DNA of 64,000 nt from G963677185 sp963677185 (lineage in GTDB: Bacteria > Bacillota > Syntrophomonadia > Syntrophomonadales > Syntrophomonadaceae). Below the pieces are notes generated by a model that was given only the letters and a program-made list of their open reading frames with translations, searched no databases and was not told where the DNA came from. The DNA lies in the NCBI GenBank assembly GCA_963677185.1, contig OY781889.1, positions 1,116,001-1,180,000 on the forward strand, read 5' to 3'. Each line of letters opens with the position of its first letter. Within the stretch, counting starts at the first letter, position 1. Positions 16,808 through 26,165 of the stretch are shown piece by piece. The position numbers and the translations under genes are program-made.

Positions 16808-19435
16808 ATGAACCTGGAAAAATACACGCAAAAATCGAGGGAAGCCCTTGCTATGGCGCAGCAGGGCGCGATAGAACGCGGCCACCAGGAGCTGAACGGT
16901 AAGCACCTGCTATGGGCTTTGCTGGAGCAGGAAAGCGGCTTTGTGCCGAGGATTTGCAAGGATGCTGGCGCTGATCCGGCGGTTATGCTTCAGGAACTCA
17001 AGGCGCTGCTGGACCGGGTACCGGTTGTACATGGTTACGAAGGGCAGATATATGCCTCAACATCGCTGGCCCGGGTCCTGGCACGCGCGGAAAAGGAAGC
17101 CAAGACTCTTAAGGATGAATATGTTTCGGTGGAGCACTTGCTGCTGGGGCTTCAGGCCGACGGCGAAGCCGAAGTCAAGAATTTGATGGCCGGCATGGGG
17201 CTGGGCCGCGACACGATCTTAATGGCCATGCGCCGTCTGCGCGGAGCGCAGCGGGTCAGCACCGAAAACCCGGAAGACAGCTATGAAGCACTGGAAAAGT
17301 ACGGCCGCGATCTGACCCGGCTGGCCATGGACGGCAAGCTGGATCCAGTGATAGGACGTGATGAAGAAATTCGCCGGGTTATGGAGATTTTGTCCCGGCG
17401 CACCAAGAACAATCCAGTGCTGATCGGTGAGCCCGGAGTTGGCAAAACGGCGGTCGCCGAAGGGCTGGCACGCAGAATTGTCGCCCGGGACGTGCCCGAG
17501 GGGCTTAAAGACAAGCGCCTCATATCGCTGGATATGGGCTCACTGGTTGCAGGAGCCAAATACCGGGGCGAATTCGAAGAGCGGCTCAAGGCGGTATTAA
17601 AAGAGGTCGAGGACAGCCAGGGCCAGATTATCATGTTCATTGATGAGCTTCATACGGTGGTAGGAGCTGGAGCGGCTGAAGGAGCTATGGATGCCAGCAA
17701 CCTGCTCAAGCCCATGCTGGCCAGAGGCGAGCTGAGAGCGATTGGAGCAACAACCCTGGCAGAATATCGGAAGCACATCGAAAAAGACGCGGCTTTGGAG
17801 CGGCGTTTTCAGCCGGTTATGATCAACCCGCCCTCGGTGGAGGATACGGTCTCAATCTTGAGAGGCTTGAAAGAGCGCTACGAAGTGCACCACGGGGTCA
17901 GAATCAAGGATACGGCGCTGGTAGCGGCGGCAGTTTTGTCTGATCGCTATATAACCGATCGCTTTTTGCCGGATAAAGCCATTGATTTGATGGATGAATC
18001 CATGGCGAAAATGAGAACCGAAATTGACAGCATGCCAGCATCCCTGGACGAAATCACCCGGCGGGTGATGCAGCTGGAAATAGAAGCTGCCGCCCTGGAA
18101 AGGGAGACTGATTCTGCTTCACAGGAGCGTCATGAAAGCATCCTTCAGGAGCTGGAAGCATTGAAAAGCAGCTGCGAGGAGATGAAGAATCAGTGGCATG
18201 CCGAAAAAGGCCGAATTGGGAAAGTGCAGGAAATCAAGCGCGAGCTGGAGGATGTGCGCCTGGAAATGGAAAAGGCGGAACGGGAATATGATTTAAACCG
18301 CCTGTCGGAATTGAAATATGGCCGGGCGGTGGAGCTGGAGAAACAGTTAAAAACTGAAGAAGAGCTGATTTCCCAGGGCTTTGGGCCAGATTCGATGCTA
18401 CAGGAAGAGGTCACTGAAGAGGATATCGCCCGGGTAGTAAGCCGATGGACTGGAATACCGGCAACTCGCCTGCTGGAGGGCGAAAGGCAGAAGCTGATGA
18501 ATCTGGACAATATTTTGCACGACCGGGTTATTGGGCAGAATGAAGCGGTGCGTTCGGTTGCAGATGCGGTGTTGAGGGCTCGCGGCGGTCTCAAGGATCC
18601 CAACCGGCCGGTAGGCAGCTTCATTTTTTGCGGTCCCACCGGCGTGGGTAAGACCGAGCTGGCCAGGGCACTGGCCCAGGCTTTGTTTGATGATGAAAGA
18701 AGCATGATTCGCCTGGATATGTCTGAATACATGGAAAAGCATAGCGTCTCCAGGCTCATTGGTGCTCCTCCTGGATACGTGGGATATGAAGAAGGAGGGC
18801 AATTGACCGAAGCGGTCCGGCGCAAGCCATATTCGGTAATTCTTTTTGATGAAATCGAAAAGGCCCATTATGATGTGTTCAATGCCTTGCTGCAAATCCT
18901 GGATGACGGGCGGCTGACCGATGGCAAAGGCCGTACGGTGGATTTCCGCAATAGCATCGTTATTATGACTTCAAATGTGGGCAGCCAGGAGATTCTAGCC
19001 TTCCAGGAGTTCAGCGGGCAGGAAAGCGCTGACTATAACGATATGAAACGGCAAATAATGGAGCTGATGAAAGTGCATTTCCGGCCGGAATTTTTGAACC
19101 GGGTAGATGAAATCATTGTTTTCCACGCCCTGCGGCAGGAGGAAATTGAGCAAATCGCCGCGATGATGCTGCAGCGCCTGTCGGAGCGACTGGGAGCATC
19201 AATTCAGGCATCGCTGGAATGGGATGAAAAGGCCCTGAATTATATTGCGCTGGAGGGATATGATCCGAGCTATGGAGCCCGGCCGCTGAAAAGGCTCATC
19301 CAGCATGAGATTGAAACCGTGCTTTCCCGGCAGATTATCAGCGGCGAAATTCGCGAAGGCGACGTTATTATCATGAGCGCCGGAGAAGACGGGCTGGTCT
19401 TTAATACCGGGTTAAAGACAAAGAAAGACAAATAA
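16808..19435 (+). CDS. clpB: ClpB disaggregase (AAA+ chaperone)
   Basis: The 875-residue protein has the full ClpB order: N-terminal Clp repeat domain (MNLEKYTQKSREALAMAQQ onward, 1-145), first AAA+ module with GEPGVGKTA and IDELHT, a long coiled-coil middle domain (about 405-525), second AAA+ module with GPTGVGKTE and LFDEIEKAH, and the C-terminal D2-small domain. It lacks the IGF-type loop used by ClpA/ClpX to bind ClpP. It resolves aggregated proteins in the cytoplasm with DnaK. GAGGTGAT precedes the ATG. The CtsR box and strong promoter upstream point to heat induction. Confidence 0.97.
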   Translation: MNLEKYTQKSREALAMAQQGAIERGHQELNGKHLLWALLEQESGFVPRICKDAGADPAVMLQELKALLDRVPVVHGYEGQIYASTSLARVLARAEKEAKTLKDEYVSVEHLLLGLQADGEAEVKNLMAGMGLGRDTILMAMRRLRGAQRVSTENPEDSYEALEKYGRDLTRLAMDGKLDPVIGRDEEIRRVMEILSRRTKNNPVLIGEPGVGKTAVAEGLARRIVARDVPEGLKDKRLISLDMGSLVAGAKYRGEFEERLKAVLKEVEDSQGQIIMFIDELHTVVGAGAAEGAMDASNLLKPMLARGELRAIGATTLAEYRKHIEKDAALERRFQPVMINPPSVEDTVSILRGLKERYEVHHGVRIKDTALVAAAVLSDRYITDRFLPDKAIDLMDESMAKMRTEIDSMPASLDEITRRVMQLEIEAAALERETDSASQERHESILQELEALKSSCEEMKNQWHAEKGRIGKVQEIKRELEDVRLEMEKAEREYDLNRLSELKYGRAVELEKQLKTEEELISQGFGPDSMLQEEVTEEDIARVVSRWTGIPATRLLEGERQKLMNLDNILHDRVIGQNEAVRSVADAVLRARGGLKDPNRPVGSFIFCGPTGVGKTELARALAQALFDDERSMIRLDMSEYMEKHSVSRLIGAPPGYVGYEEGGQLTEAVRRKPYSVILFDEIEKAHYDVFNALLQILDDGRLTDGKGRTVDFRNSIVIMTSNVGSQEILAFQEFSGQESADYNDMKRQIMELMKVHFRPEFLNRVDEIIVFHALRQEEIEQIAAMMLQRLSERLGASIQASLEWDEKALNYIALEGYDPSYGARPLKRLIQHEIETVLSRQIISGEIREGDVIIMSAGEDGLVFNTGLKTKKDK

Positions 19436-19441
19436 CCGGAG

Positions 19442-19469
19442 TGGGCGAGCCGGAATCAAAGCTCGCCCA
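19442..19469. terminator. Hairpin between convergent clpB and DUF3999-like gene
   Basis: TGGGCGAGC (19442-19450) pairs with GCTCGCCCA (19461-19469) around a 10-base loop. It follows the clpB stop by 6 bases. There is no clear T-run on the plus side, so termination strength is uncertain; it lies 15 bases past the end of the opposing gene. Confidence 0.6.
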
Positions 19470-19484
19470 AAATCTCGCGATTGC

Positions 19485-20759
19485 CTATCGGGGTGGCTTG
19501 ACCCGGCCTGAGTTTCGTTTAACGGCTTGTATGATGTTGCGGGAAAGGATGGCGGCTACCGCCAGGAAGCACACCAGGAGAATGATATTTACGGTGCGGC
19601 TGCTGAAATTATCTGCAACGTAGCCTGCCGGAATGGAATAAGACGGGTTGTCAACCGGCCGGTTGGCATCAAGAACCGGATGGATTTTGTTGCTGTCATG
19701 GCCGGCTGTGGGCTGATTTACATACGGTGGCGCGGTATCGCCTGGATATCCGTAATACAGCCGATATGTTCCACTATTAAGAGGTGCTACCAGCCGGGGC
19801 ACCATGCCCAGGACATTTATACCCTGCACTTGAAGCTCTTTCTTGTCTTCATTCAAAATTTCAACCTTCAGAAAGCGGCCGGTATTGCGGTTAACCTCAA
19901 CACTGTCGTCCCGGCTGGAGAATGAATCCCAGCGATAATCGAATATTCGAGACTCCTTGGTCAGAAGCGCCCATTTTTCACCGTCATTGCTTCCGTATAT
20001 GTTCACCAGGCGGGTGAAATCATGCAGCGGGCTTTGAACCAGAACATCATGAATAGTAAGGTTCTTTACCCCGAGATCAATTATGTAATTACTGGAGTTA
20101 TTGGTGGAATCGTCGAAGCTATTGACTTGCATGGCGGACAGCAGCGCCAGGGATTGGCTTTCCAGGGGATTATAGACGTATTCGGCGCTTTCGATACCTA
20201 TTCCAGAAGCGTTGTCTCCGGTAATATTCAGGCGAATATAACGGTAATTCTTGATCGGATAAGAGAGCTCATTTAGACTTACTTCCCCACTGCTGCCATA
20301 AACCCGGTTCATTGCAAGGGCGTCATATTGAACGTTGTCATAACTGCCCTCAATCAGCACATCACAGGTAAAATCATCGTCGCAGGAGAGCTGCAGCGCC
20401 AGGCCGTTGTGGCTCCAATGGTCGTTCTCACTGTCCAGAACCACCAGGCGGCTATTATAATCCAGGTTGAGGTTCTGAAGGATCCTGGCCGGAGTTACCG
20501 TATCAGCTGGTGCGAGATAGGTTTCCCGGTAATAGGGTATTTCTTCCCCCTGTGGGCTAATAAGGCGGATATCGGCCAGATCTTCACGGCTGGAATTGAG
20601 AACTGGTGCATTCAGTTCAATGTAGTATGTATCAATATTGGAAACCGCGATTTCCTGGTAGTAGGCGTATTGCTCGACATTGAACTCCGCCCGGGCGATG
20701 GAAGACCAGGTTAAAAGCAACAGCGACACTATGACCGGGATGGTTGACTTTTTGAGCAT
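19485..20759 (-). CDS. Secreted, C-terminally anchored DUF3999-like protein
   Basis: The 424-residue product has a signal peptide (MLKKSTIPVIVSLLLLTW, cleavage near ARAEF), a long beta-rich extracytoplasmic region and one C-terminal membrane segment (VNIILLVCFLAVAAILS) followed by basic residues. Elements such as YRYIRLNITGD and GRFLKVEILNEDKKELQVQGI resemble discoidin/F5-8C-like folds found in DUF3999 proteins; this match is from memory and moderately sure. ATG 20759 has a GGGAG site; the frame extends 10 codons further upstream without one. Function is unknown; a surface or carbohydrate-binding role is possible. It is transcribed divergently from the next sensor gene. Confidence 0.6.
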   Translation of the reverse strand: MLKKSTIPVIVSLLLLTWSSIARAEFNVEQYAYYQEIAVSNIDTYYIELNAPVLNSSREDLADIRLISPQGEEIPYYRETYLAPADTVTPARILQNLNLDYNSRLVVLDSENDHWSHNGLALQLSCDDDFTCDVLIEGSYDNVQYDALAMNRVYGSSGEVSLNELSYPIKNYRYIRLNITGDNASGIGIESAEYVYNPLESQSLALLSAMQVNSFDDSTNNSSNYIIDLGVKNLTIHDVLVQSPLHDFTRLVNIYGSNDGEKWALLTKESRIFDYRWDSFSSRDDSVEVNRNTGRFLKVEILNEDKKELQVQGINVLGMVPRLVAPLNSGTYRLYYGYPGDTAPPYVNQPTAGHDSNKIHPVLDANRPVDNPSYSIPAGYVADNFSSRTVNIILLVCFLAVAAILSRNIIQAVKRNSGRVKPPR

Positions 20760-20823
20760 TGCAAGCTTCTCCCGCCTTTGCACTCTCACAGCAGATCATT
20801 CAGGCTCTGCTATGGATATATCT

Positions 20824-20852
20824 TTTATACTCATTATGCCTTGAAAATTCAA
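20824..20852 (-). promoter_or_regulatory. Sigma-A type promoter of the DUF3999-like gene
   Basis: On the minus strand TTGAAT (20852-20847) and TATAAA (20829-20824) are spaced by 17 bases, about 65 bases upstream of the start codon. Confidence 0.5.
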
Positions 20853-21003
20853 GCGTGACCCGATACGATTGCCCTGTCATTCCAAGTATGATTATAGTAC
20901 AATTTTATAAACATACACAGTTATCAGCGAACTAAAGGCGCATATATGCTTTTCATGACATCATAATACGCAGGATTCGTGGGATTCTTGCCGGAGGCGA
21001 GAT

Positions 21004-23592
21004 ATGTCAGGTTCTAGTGACGCTAACGAGCCACATACCGTACCAGAAGCGCTAAACCGCTATGAGCGACGCTATCGCCTTCTTTTGGATTCCATGAACC
21101 AGCTCTTCTTAATCATCGATTCCCAGCTCAATTTCACTTATGTCAACCGTCAATTTGTGCAGGTAATGGAATATAATCCAGAGCAAATCATCGGCCAGCC
21201 GGTAACCCTTCTGGTATCAGAACCGATGAGGCAGGTGGCTGCACGTTCATTGAGGAGCCTCCTGCAGACGGGAAGCAGCCATGAGTTCGTATTTCGTGTA
21301 TATTCCCGAACGGGCCGGAAGCTGGTGGTCAGGGCAAAGGCGACACCGCTTGCCGAAAATGACGGAGCTCTGGAAATTATGATCCTGGCCGAGGACCTAA
21401 GCGAAAACTGGCGCCTGGCAGAAGCGCTGAAAAACTGCGAGGATAGCCACCGGCAGATTACCGATAATATGCTGGATATGATCTTTCGTCTGGATACTGA
21501 ACTGAAAGTGGAATATGTGAGCCCTTCAATCGAAAGAATCCTGGGTTATGATCCGCTTGAGCAGATAGGCAAGCCGGTATTGCACGATATACATCCCTCC
21601 GACCGGAAGATGGCCAGGGCAGACCTGAAAAGGGTACTGTCCAGCCCCAATCCGCAAAAGGTGCAGTATCGCATCAGACATAAAAAGGGGCACTATATTT
21701 GGCTGGAATCGGTGGCCAATCCGTTGCTGGACAGAAATGGTGCACTTTCGGGGTTCGTGGTGGGCTGCCGCGATGTCACGGAAAGGGTTCAGTTCGAGAA
21801 AGAGCTGCTGGAGAGCAGAAGCCGCTCTGAAGCTCTTTTTAAGCTAATGCAGGAAGGTTTTACTCTCTGGCAGGTGGTTCGGACCAAGGAAGGCCGGGTG
21901 AGGGATTTTCGCTGTGTTGATGCCAATGCATCTTTTCTAAAAGCCACCGGGATGAAGCGCGAACAGGCAATCGGCCGTTTGAATTCGCAAATGTTTCCCC
22001 GCCTGGAGGATGCATGGCTGGAAAGACTGGCTGAAGTGGCAAATAGCTGCAATCCGTGCAGCTTTGAAGGCTATTCGCTCCATTTGAACCGGTATTTTGA
22101 AATATATGCTTACTGTCCCGGCAAGGACTTGCTGGCCTGCTTGTTCGTGGATGCCACCCGGAGGATTAACACGGAACAGCAGCTGGCCAAAGACCGCAAC
22201 TGGCTGTCGGTGGTATTAAGTTCAGTAAATGAAGGCATTATCGCCACAGACGTAGAAGGAAAAGTGCTGTTTCTTAATGATAAAGCTGCCAGCCTCATGG
22301 GTTGGAGCGAGGAGGAAACGGTCGGCAAACATCTTAGCGCTCTATTCAGCGAATATCAGGCAATACCGGCAAGATCTGGAAGCAAAGCCGGCGATGAAAA
22401 GACAGACAGCCTGAGCCTGACCGATAACACGATTAATATAACCCGGGCCGGGCAAAGGATTATTCTCTCTAACAGCTCGGCTCCTATCAAGGATGCCTCC
22501 GCATCAATTGTGGGCATAGTGATGGTGTTGACCGACATTACGGCCCAACGCATAGCCCAGGAGCAAATCGAGTATCTGAGCTTCAACGACACTCTGACCG
22601 GCTTATACAATCGGGCATATATCGAACATATCAGTGACGCCTTGGAACAGGAAAACCAGCTGCCGTCCAGTATTATTCTGGCCGATGTCAACGGCCTGAA
22701 ACTGACCAACGACGTTTTTGGGCACCTTTCGGGCGACCAGCTGCTTAAAAAGGTGGCCCAGATACTGCGGCAATCCTGCCGCGAGACTGATGTTATAGCC
22801 CGCTGGGGTGGGGATGAGTTCCTTATTATATTGCCTCGCACCGCAACGGACACTGCCGGCCACATTATGGAACGCATCCGCTTGAACTGTTTGCTGGCCA
22901 GTGAGGATCCCATAGCTATCAGCATTTCGCTGGGGGTTGCCACTCGTACTTCGGTGAAGCAGTCTATTGATGGCACATTTCGCCTGGCTGAAGATCGCAT
23001 GTACAATAACAAGGTTCGGGAAAAGTCCAGCAGCCGGGAAACCATTATCGCCAGCCTGGAGCGCAACCTGTGGCGGCGGAGCTATGAAAGCCCGGAACAC
23101 AACCAGAGGATTCGCGAACTGGCACTGAAGCTGGCCCGGGACATGGATTTGAATGACAACGATACCGAAAACCTGGCCCTGCTGGCTTCGCTCCATGATA
23201 TTGGCAAAGTCGGCATCGAAAGCGCTGTGCTGGTGAAAAAGGGCGAACTGGACGAACAAGAGAAGAAAGTAATGCACAAGCACCCGGAAATAGGCTATCT
23301 CATGGCCCAGGCCATTCCCGAGCTGAGAGCCATTTCCGAATACATTTTATACAGTCATGAATCCTGGGATGGAAGCGGTTTCCCCCGGGGATTGAAAGGC
23401 GAGGAAATACCGCTGCTTTCGCGGATAATTAACCTGGTGCATTCATATGACGTTGCTGCTTACGGGGTATATAAAATGCCGGTAGGACCAGAAAAAGCTA
23501 TGGAGATTATCATGGAGGACCGGGGCAGGAAGTTTGATCCCCGTCTGGCTGATCTTTTTTTGTCCGGAATGATCAAGGCCCGGCCGCATTAG
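21004..23592 (+). CDS. Multi-PAS GGDEF-HD-GYP protein
   Basis: The 862-residue cytoplasmic protein has four PAS-like domains (about 18-140, 145-265, 272-380 and 390-510), a GGDEF domain with intact RWGGDEF, and an HD-GYP domain with LHDIGK and SHESWDGSGFP. In the last motif the first His of HHE is Ser and GYP is GFP, so phosphodiesterase activity may be altered. PAS-associated C-terminal tails (FVVGCRDVTERVQFE and IVMVLTDITAQR) mark the domain borders. GGAGGCGAG precedes the ATG. Its architecture is nearly the same as the protein at 12624-14945, suggesting ancient duplication with exchange of sensory domains. Confidence 0.87.
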   Translation: MSGSSDANEPHTVPEALNRYERRYRLLLDSMNQLFLIIDSQLNFTYVNRQFVQVMEYNPEQIIGQPVTLLVSEPMRQVAARSLRSLLQTGSSHEFVFRVYSRTGRKLVVRAKATPLAENDGALEIMILAEDLSENWRLAEALKNCEDSHRQITDNMLDMIFRLDTELKVEYVSPSIERILGYDPLEQIGKPVLHDIHPSDRKMARADLKRVLSSPNPQKVQYRIRHKKGHYIWLESVANPLLDRNGALSGFVVGCRDVTERVQFEKELLESRSRSEALFKLMQEGFTLWQVVRTKEGRVRDFRCVDANASFLKATGMKREQAIGRLNSQMFPRLEDAWLERLAEVANSCNPCSFEGYSLHLNRYFEIYAYCPGKDLLACLFVDATRRINTEQQLAKDRNWLSVVLSSVNEGIIATDVEGKVLFLNDKAASLMGWSEEETVGKHLSALFSEYQAIPARSGSKAGDEKTDSLSLTDNTINITRAGQRIILSNSSAPIKDASASIVGIVMVLTDITAQRIAQEQIEYLSFNDTLTGLYNRAYIEHISDALEQENQLPSSIILADVNGLKLTNDVFGHLSGDQLLKKVAQILRQSCRETDVIARWGGDEFLIILPRTATDTAGHIMERIRLNCLLASEDPIAISISLGVATRTSVKQSIDGTFRLAEDRMYNNKVREKSSSRETIIASLERNLWRRSYESPEHNQRIRELALKLARDMDLNDNDTENLALLASLHDIGKVGIESAVLVKKGELDEQEKKVMHKHPEIGYLMAQAIPELRAISEYILYSHESWDGSGFPRGLKGEEIPLLSRIINLVHSYDVAAYGVYKMPVGPEKAMEIIMEDRGRKFDPRLADLFLSGMIKARPH

Positions 23593-23685
23593 AAGGCAGA
23601 ATGCCTTTGGACAGGATATTGCAGCGATGAGTCGGATACGGTACACTCATATCCGTTGCAGGTATTGACAAATGCCGTTATAGTA

Positions 23686-23724
23686 GTTGAACCAGGCATC
23701 CTGAAGGCTGGAGCCTGGTTGAAC
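23686..23724 (+). promoter_or_regulatory. Stem-loop in the leader of the dUTPase-like gene
   Basis: AACCAGGC (23690-23697) pairs with GCCTGGTT (23713-23720). Outside a single G-G mismatch GTT pairs with AAC, and inside TCC pairs with GGA. The stem ends about 13 bases before the AGGAGG of the gene. It has no T-run and may be a leader structure rather than a terminator. Confidence 0.45.
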
Positions 23725-23751
23725 ACGAATATTAGCGAGGAGGATGAAGGG

Positions 23752-24138
23752 ATGAGCGAACAGGTGGAAGTTAAATACAAGAAACTGGTGCCCTGGGCCA
23801 AACTGCCTGAATACGAGACCCGCGGAGCAGCCGGATGCGACATCAGCCTGGCTATACAAGAAGAAGTGATACTGTATCCAGGACAGATTACGGTTCTGCC
23901 GACCGGCTTTGCCATCAAGGTGCCGCCCGGATATGAAGCCCAGATCCGCAGCAGGGCCGGAATGGCCAAGAAAGGCTTGATAGTCGCCAACGCACCAGGA
24001 ACGATTGATTCGGAACATATCGGCGAAGTGGAGATTCTGCTGGTCAATATTACCGACAAGCCGGTCAAGGTTCTGCCCGGACAGAAAGTAGCGCAAATGG
24101 TTTTTGCTCCGGTGGTAAAGGCGGATTTTAGCCTTTAA
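23752..24138 (+). CDS. dUTPase-family protein with atypical active site
   Basis: The 128-residue protein shows the trimeric dUTPase motifs I (AGCDI, 28-32), II (RSRAGMA, 67-73), III (APGTIDSEHIGEV, 81-93) and IV (GQKVAQMV, 110-117). These enzymes hydrolyse dUTP to dUMP and pyrophosphate. Two departures stand out: His89 sits where the uracil-discriminating Tyr of motif III normally is, and the chain stops at KADFSL, so the glycine-rich motif V (RGxGGFGSTG), which closes over the phosphates, is missing. Activity or substrate may therefore differ. AGGAGG 8 bases before ATG 23752 fixes the start, although the frame is open upstream. Confidence 0.8.
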   Translation: MSEQVEVKYKKLVPWAKLPEYETRGAAGCDISLAIQEEVILYPGQITVLPTGFAIKVPPGYEAQIRSRAGMAKKGLIVANAPGTIDSEHIGEVEILLVNITDKPVKVLPGQKVAQMVFAPVVKADFSL

Positions 24139-24250
24139 TAGAGGGCTCGTGGGCCGGGCGCTCACCTGCGCTTGAGCAGGGAAGAAAAGCGGCAGCCGGC
24201 ACAGCGGCCAGCATTGTTAATCCTGGAGCACGATAAGTAGGTGGGGATTA

Positions 24251-25243
24251 TTGGAATCTAAACAACGCATATATGTCGCCGTTTTTTCCCTCCTGGCGAC
24301 TATTGTTATCGGAGTGTTCGGCTTATCGGCATTAGAAGGCTGGGATTTATTTGAAGCCCTCTGGTGCACGGTAATAACGATGACCACTACGGGATTTGGA
24401 GACCGGGTGCCACAGACCACCGGCGGCAAGTCTTTTTTAATGATTATTTTAATTGTCGGTATCAGTGTAGTGGCCTATTCGGTCAGTTCCATCACCGAGT
24501 TTTTGATCGAAAGCCAGATAGCCAATGTTGCAGGGAGAAGAAAGATTATGCGGCAGATTCAACAGCTGGAGAATCACATTATCATTTGCGGCGGCGGGCG
24601 GGTCGGCAGCAATGTGGCCTTTATTCTTCGCAAAGAACAGGTTCCCTATGTAGTAGTGGAAGCCGACCGTGAAATAATTGACAGCCTGGATAAATTCGGA
24701 TATATGTGCATGCCCGGAGACGCTACCCGGGATGAAGCATTAATTGAGGCGGGCATAATGCGCGCCAAGGGGATCGTCACGGCTCTGCCCGGAGATGCAT
24801 ATAACCTGTATGTCACGCTGACTGCCAGGGCTTTGCGGCCGGACATTAAAATCGTAGCCCGGGCGGAACGCCCGGAAAACGCGGAAAAGCTGGGCCGGGC
24901 AGGGGCGGACCGGGTGATTTCACCTGAACAGATTGGCGGATTCAAGATGGCTATGGGCATGTTAAAGCCCAATACGGTAGATTTAATAACCAACCTGTTC
25001 AGTTCCACCCGGTATAACCTGCAGATGGAGGAAATGTCGGTTTCTGAATCCAGTCCCCTGGCGAATAAGTCCATTATTGATGCCCTTAACCGCGATAAAT
25101 ACAATGTTATAGTTGTATCCATCATTCGCGGGGAGGTGCCGATCCTCAATCCCAAAGGAGTGGAAATCATTCAGCCCGATGATATTTTAATTGTAGTGGG
25201 GTCTGAACATGAGCTCCGGCGGGTGGAAGATTTGTTTGTGTGA
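24251..25243 (+). CDS. Two-TM potassium channel with RCK (TrkA-N/TrkA-C) domain
   Basis: Residues 8-28 and about 60-85 are membrane segments flanking a pore loop with the selectivity filter TTGFGD (46-51), a variant of TVGYGD. A Rossmann-type RCK domain follows, with ICGGGRVGSN (112-120), and then a TrkA-C domain ending at VVGSEHELRRVEDLF. This is the MthK-like architecture: potassium conductance gated by a ligand bound to the cytoplasmic ring. The start is TTG 24251, preceded by AGGTGGGG; no ATG is suitable. The EcsC-like gene begins 28 bases downstream and is probably in the same transcript. Confidence 0.92.
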   Translation: MESKQRIYVAVFSLLATIVIGVFGLSALEGWDLFEALWCTVITMTTTGFGDRVPQTTGGKSFLMIILIVGISVVAYSVSSITEFLIESQIANVAGRRKIMRQIQQLENHIIICGGGRVGSNVAFILRKEQVPYVVVEADREIIDSLDKFGYMCMPGDATRDEALIEAGIMRAKGIVTALPGDAYNLYVTLTARALRPDIKIVARAERPENAEKLGRAGADRVISPEQIGGFKMAMGMLKPNTVDLITNLFSSTRYNLQMEEMSVSESSPLANKSIIDALNRDKYNVIVVSIIRGEVPILNPKGVEIIQPDDILIVVGSEHELRRVEDLFV

Positions 25244-25271
25244 TGATGTGTCAAATGAAAGGAGCCTGCTT

Positions 25272-26093
25272 ATGAACGAACAGAATCCTATCGACCAGCT
25301 GAGCGACTATGAAAAGAAGCAAATTGCGGCTATCGAAAAATGGAAAGACGAAAAGCCGGGAATAATCAGCTCCGCACTGGGGACCTTTATTCATCCTGCC
25401 GCCAGCATGGTGCAGATAGTGGTTCCAGATGCCATTATCAGGAACGCCATGGAATTCTGCGCTGCCGGAGCCCGTTTCACTGCGGGAGATGGCCAGGATA
25501 TTTTGAAACATGGAGGAGTGGCGGGATTCGAGGAATTGAAATCCGCTGACCTTGAGAAATGCGACCAGCTGGCTGCTACGGTTCAAAAGTGGGCGGTCGG
25601 CTACGGAGCCGCAGAGGGTATGACCACTGGAGTAGCCGGGCTGGCCGGCCTGGTGGCCGATATACCGGCGATTGTCACCCTATCTATGCGGACTATTTAC
25701 CGTACGGCCATGTGCTACGGCTTCGAGGTGAAAAGCTACCGCGACAATGAATTCCTGATGGCGGTTATGGCAGCGGCCAGCGCCAATTCGACAGACGAGA
25801 AAAAGGGCGCCGTTGAACAGATGCAAAGAATCATGCTGAAGGAAAAGGACCCGGAACTTCTGAAAGAAGAAGCGGGACAGGACTACATGAGCTCGGAAGC
25901 GGCCAATGTCGGCTTTAAGACCCTGGCCAGGCAGCTCGGCATTAACCTGACCAAGCGCAAGGCCCTGCAGGCCATTCCCTTTCTAGGAGCCGGTGTGGGG
26001 GCGGCGGTCAATGCCTGGTTCTTAAACGAAATCAGCCAGGCCGCCATTTACAGTTATAAAGACCGCTGGATATTCGATAAATACGAAATGTAA
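25272..26093 (+). CDS. EcsC-family protein
   Basis: The 273-residue protein resembles EcsC-domain proteins: an N-terminal charged helix (LSDYEKKQIAAIEKWKDEKP), hydrophobic helices with many Ala and Gly (GAAEGMTTGVAGLAGLVADIPAIVTLSMRTIYRTA) and a C-terminal GAGVGAAVNAWFLNEISQAA. The molecular function of this family is not established; it often accompanies transporters. ATG 25272 has AAAGGAG upstream; the frame also runs back into the channel gene. Its end lies only 10 bases from the -35 box of the LexA-like promoter. Confidence 0.75.
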   Translation: MNEQNPIDQLSDYEKKQIAAIEKWKDEKPGIISSALGTFIHPAASMVQIVVPDAIIRNAMEFCAAGARFTAGDGQDILKHGGVAGFEELKSADLEKCDQLAATVQKWAVGYGAAEGMTTGVAGLAGLVADIPAIVTLSMRTIYRTAMCYGFEVKSYRDNEFLMAVMAAASANSTDEKKGAVEQMQRIMLKEKDPELLKEEAGQDYMSSEAANVGFKTLARQLGINLTKRKALQAIPFLGAGVGAAVNAWFLNEISQAAIYSYKDRWIFDKYEM

Positions 26094-26102
26094 AAAATAC
26101 GC

Positions 26103-26131
26103 TTGCGCTAAAAGAACTTATGTTCTACAAT
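26103..26131 (+). promoter_or_regulatory. Sigma-A type promoter of the small membrane protein gene
   Basis: TTGCGC (26103-26108) and TACAAT (26126-26131) have exact 17-base spacing. The spacer contains one LexA-like box, and a second follows the -10 box. Confidence 0.65.
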
Positions 26132-26149
26132 CAGAACATAAGTTCTTTT
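26110..26149. promoter_or_regulatory. Double LexA (SOS) box in a 17-bp inverted repeat
   Basis: GAAC-TTAT-GTTC (26114-26125) and GAAC-ATAA-GTTC (26134-26145) both fit the Gram-positive LexA core GAAC-N4-GTTC. Their centres are 20 bases apart, two helical turns. They lie in the arms of a perfect inverted repeat (26110-26126 and 26133-26149, 6-base loop). One box lies between -35 and -10 and the other covers the transcription start, an ideal repressor layout. As RNA the same repeat could form a hairpin with a short U-run that ends EcsC transcription. Confidence 0.7.
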
Positions 26150-26165
26150 GCGAGGAGCGGTGGAT

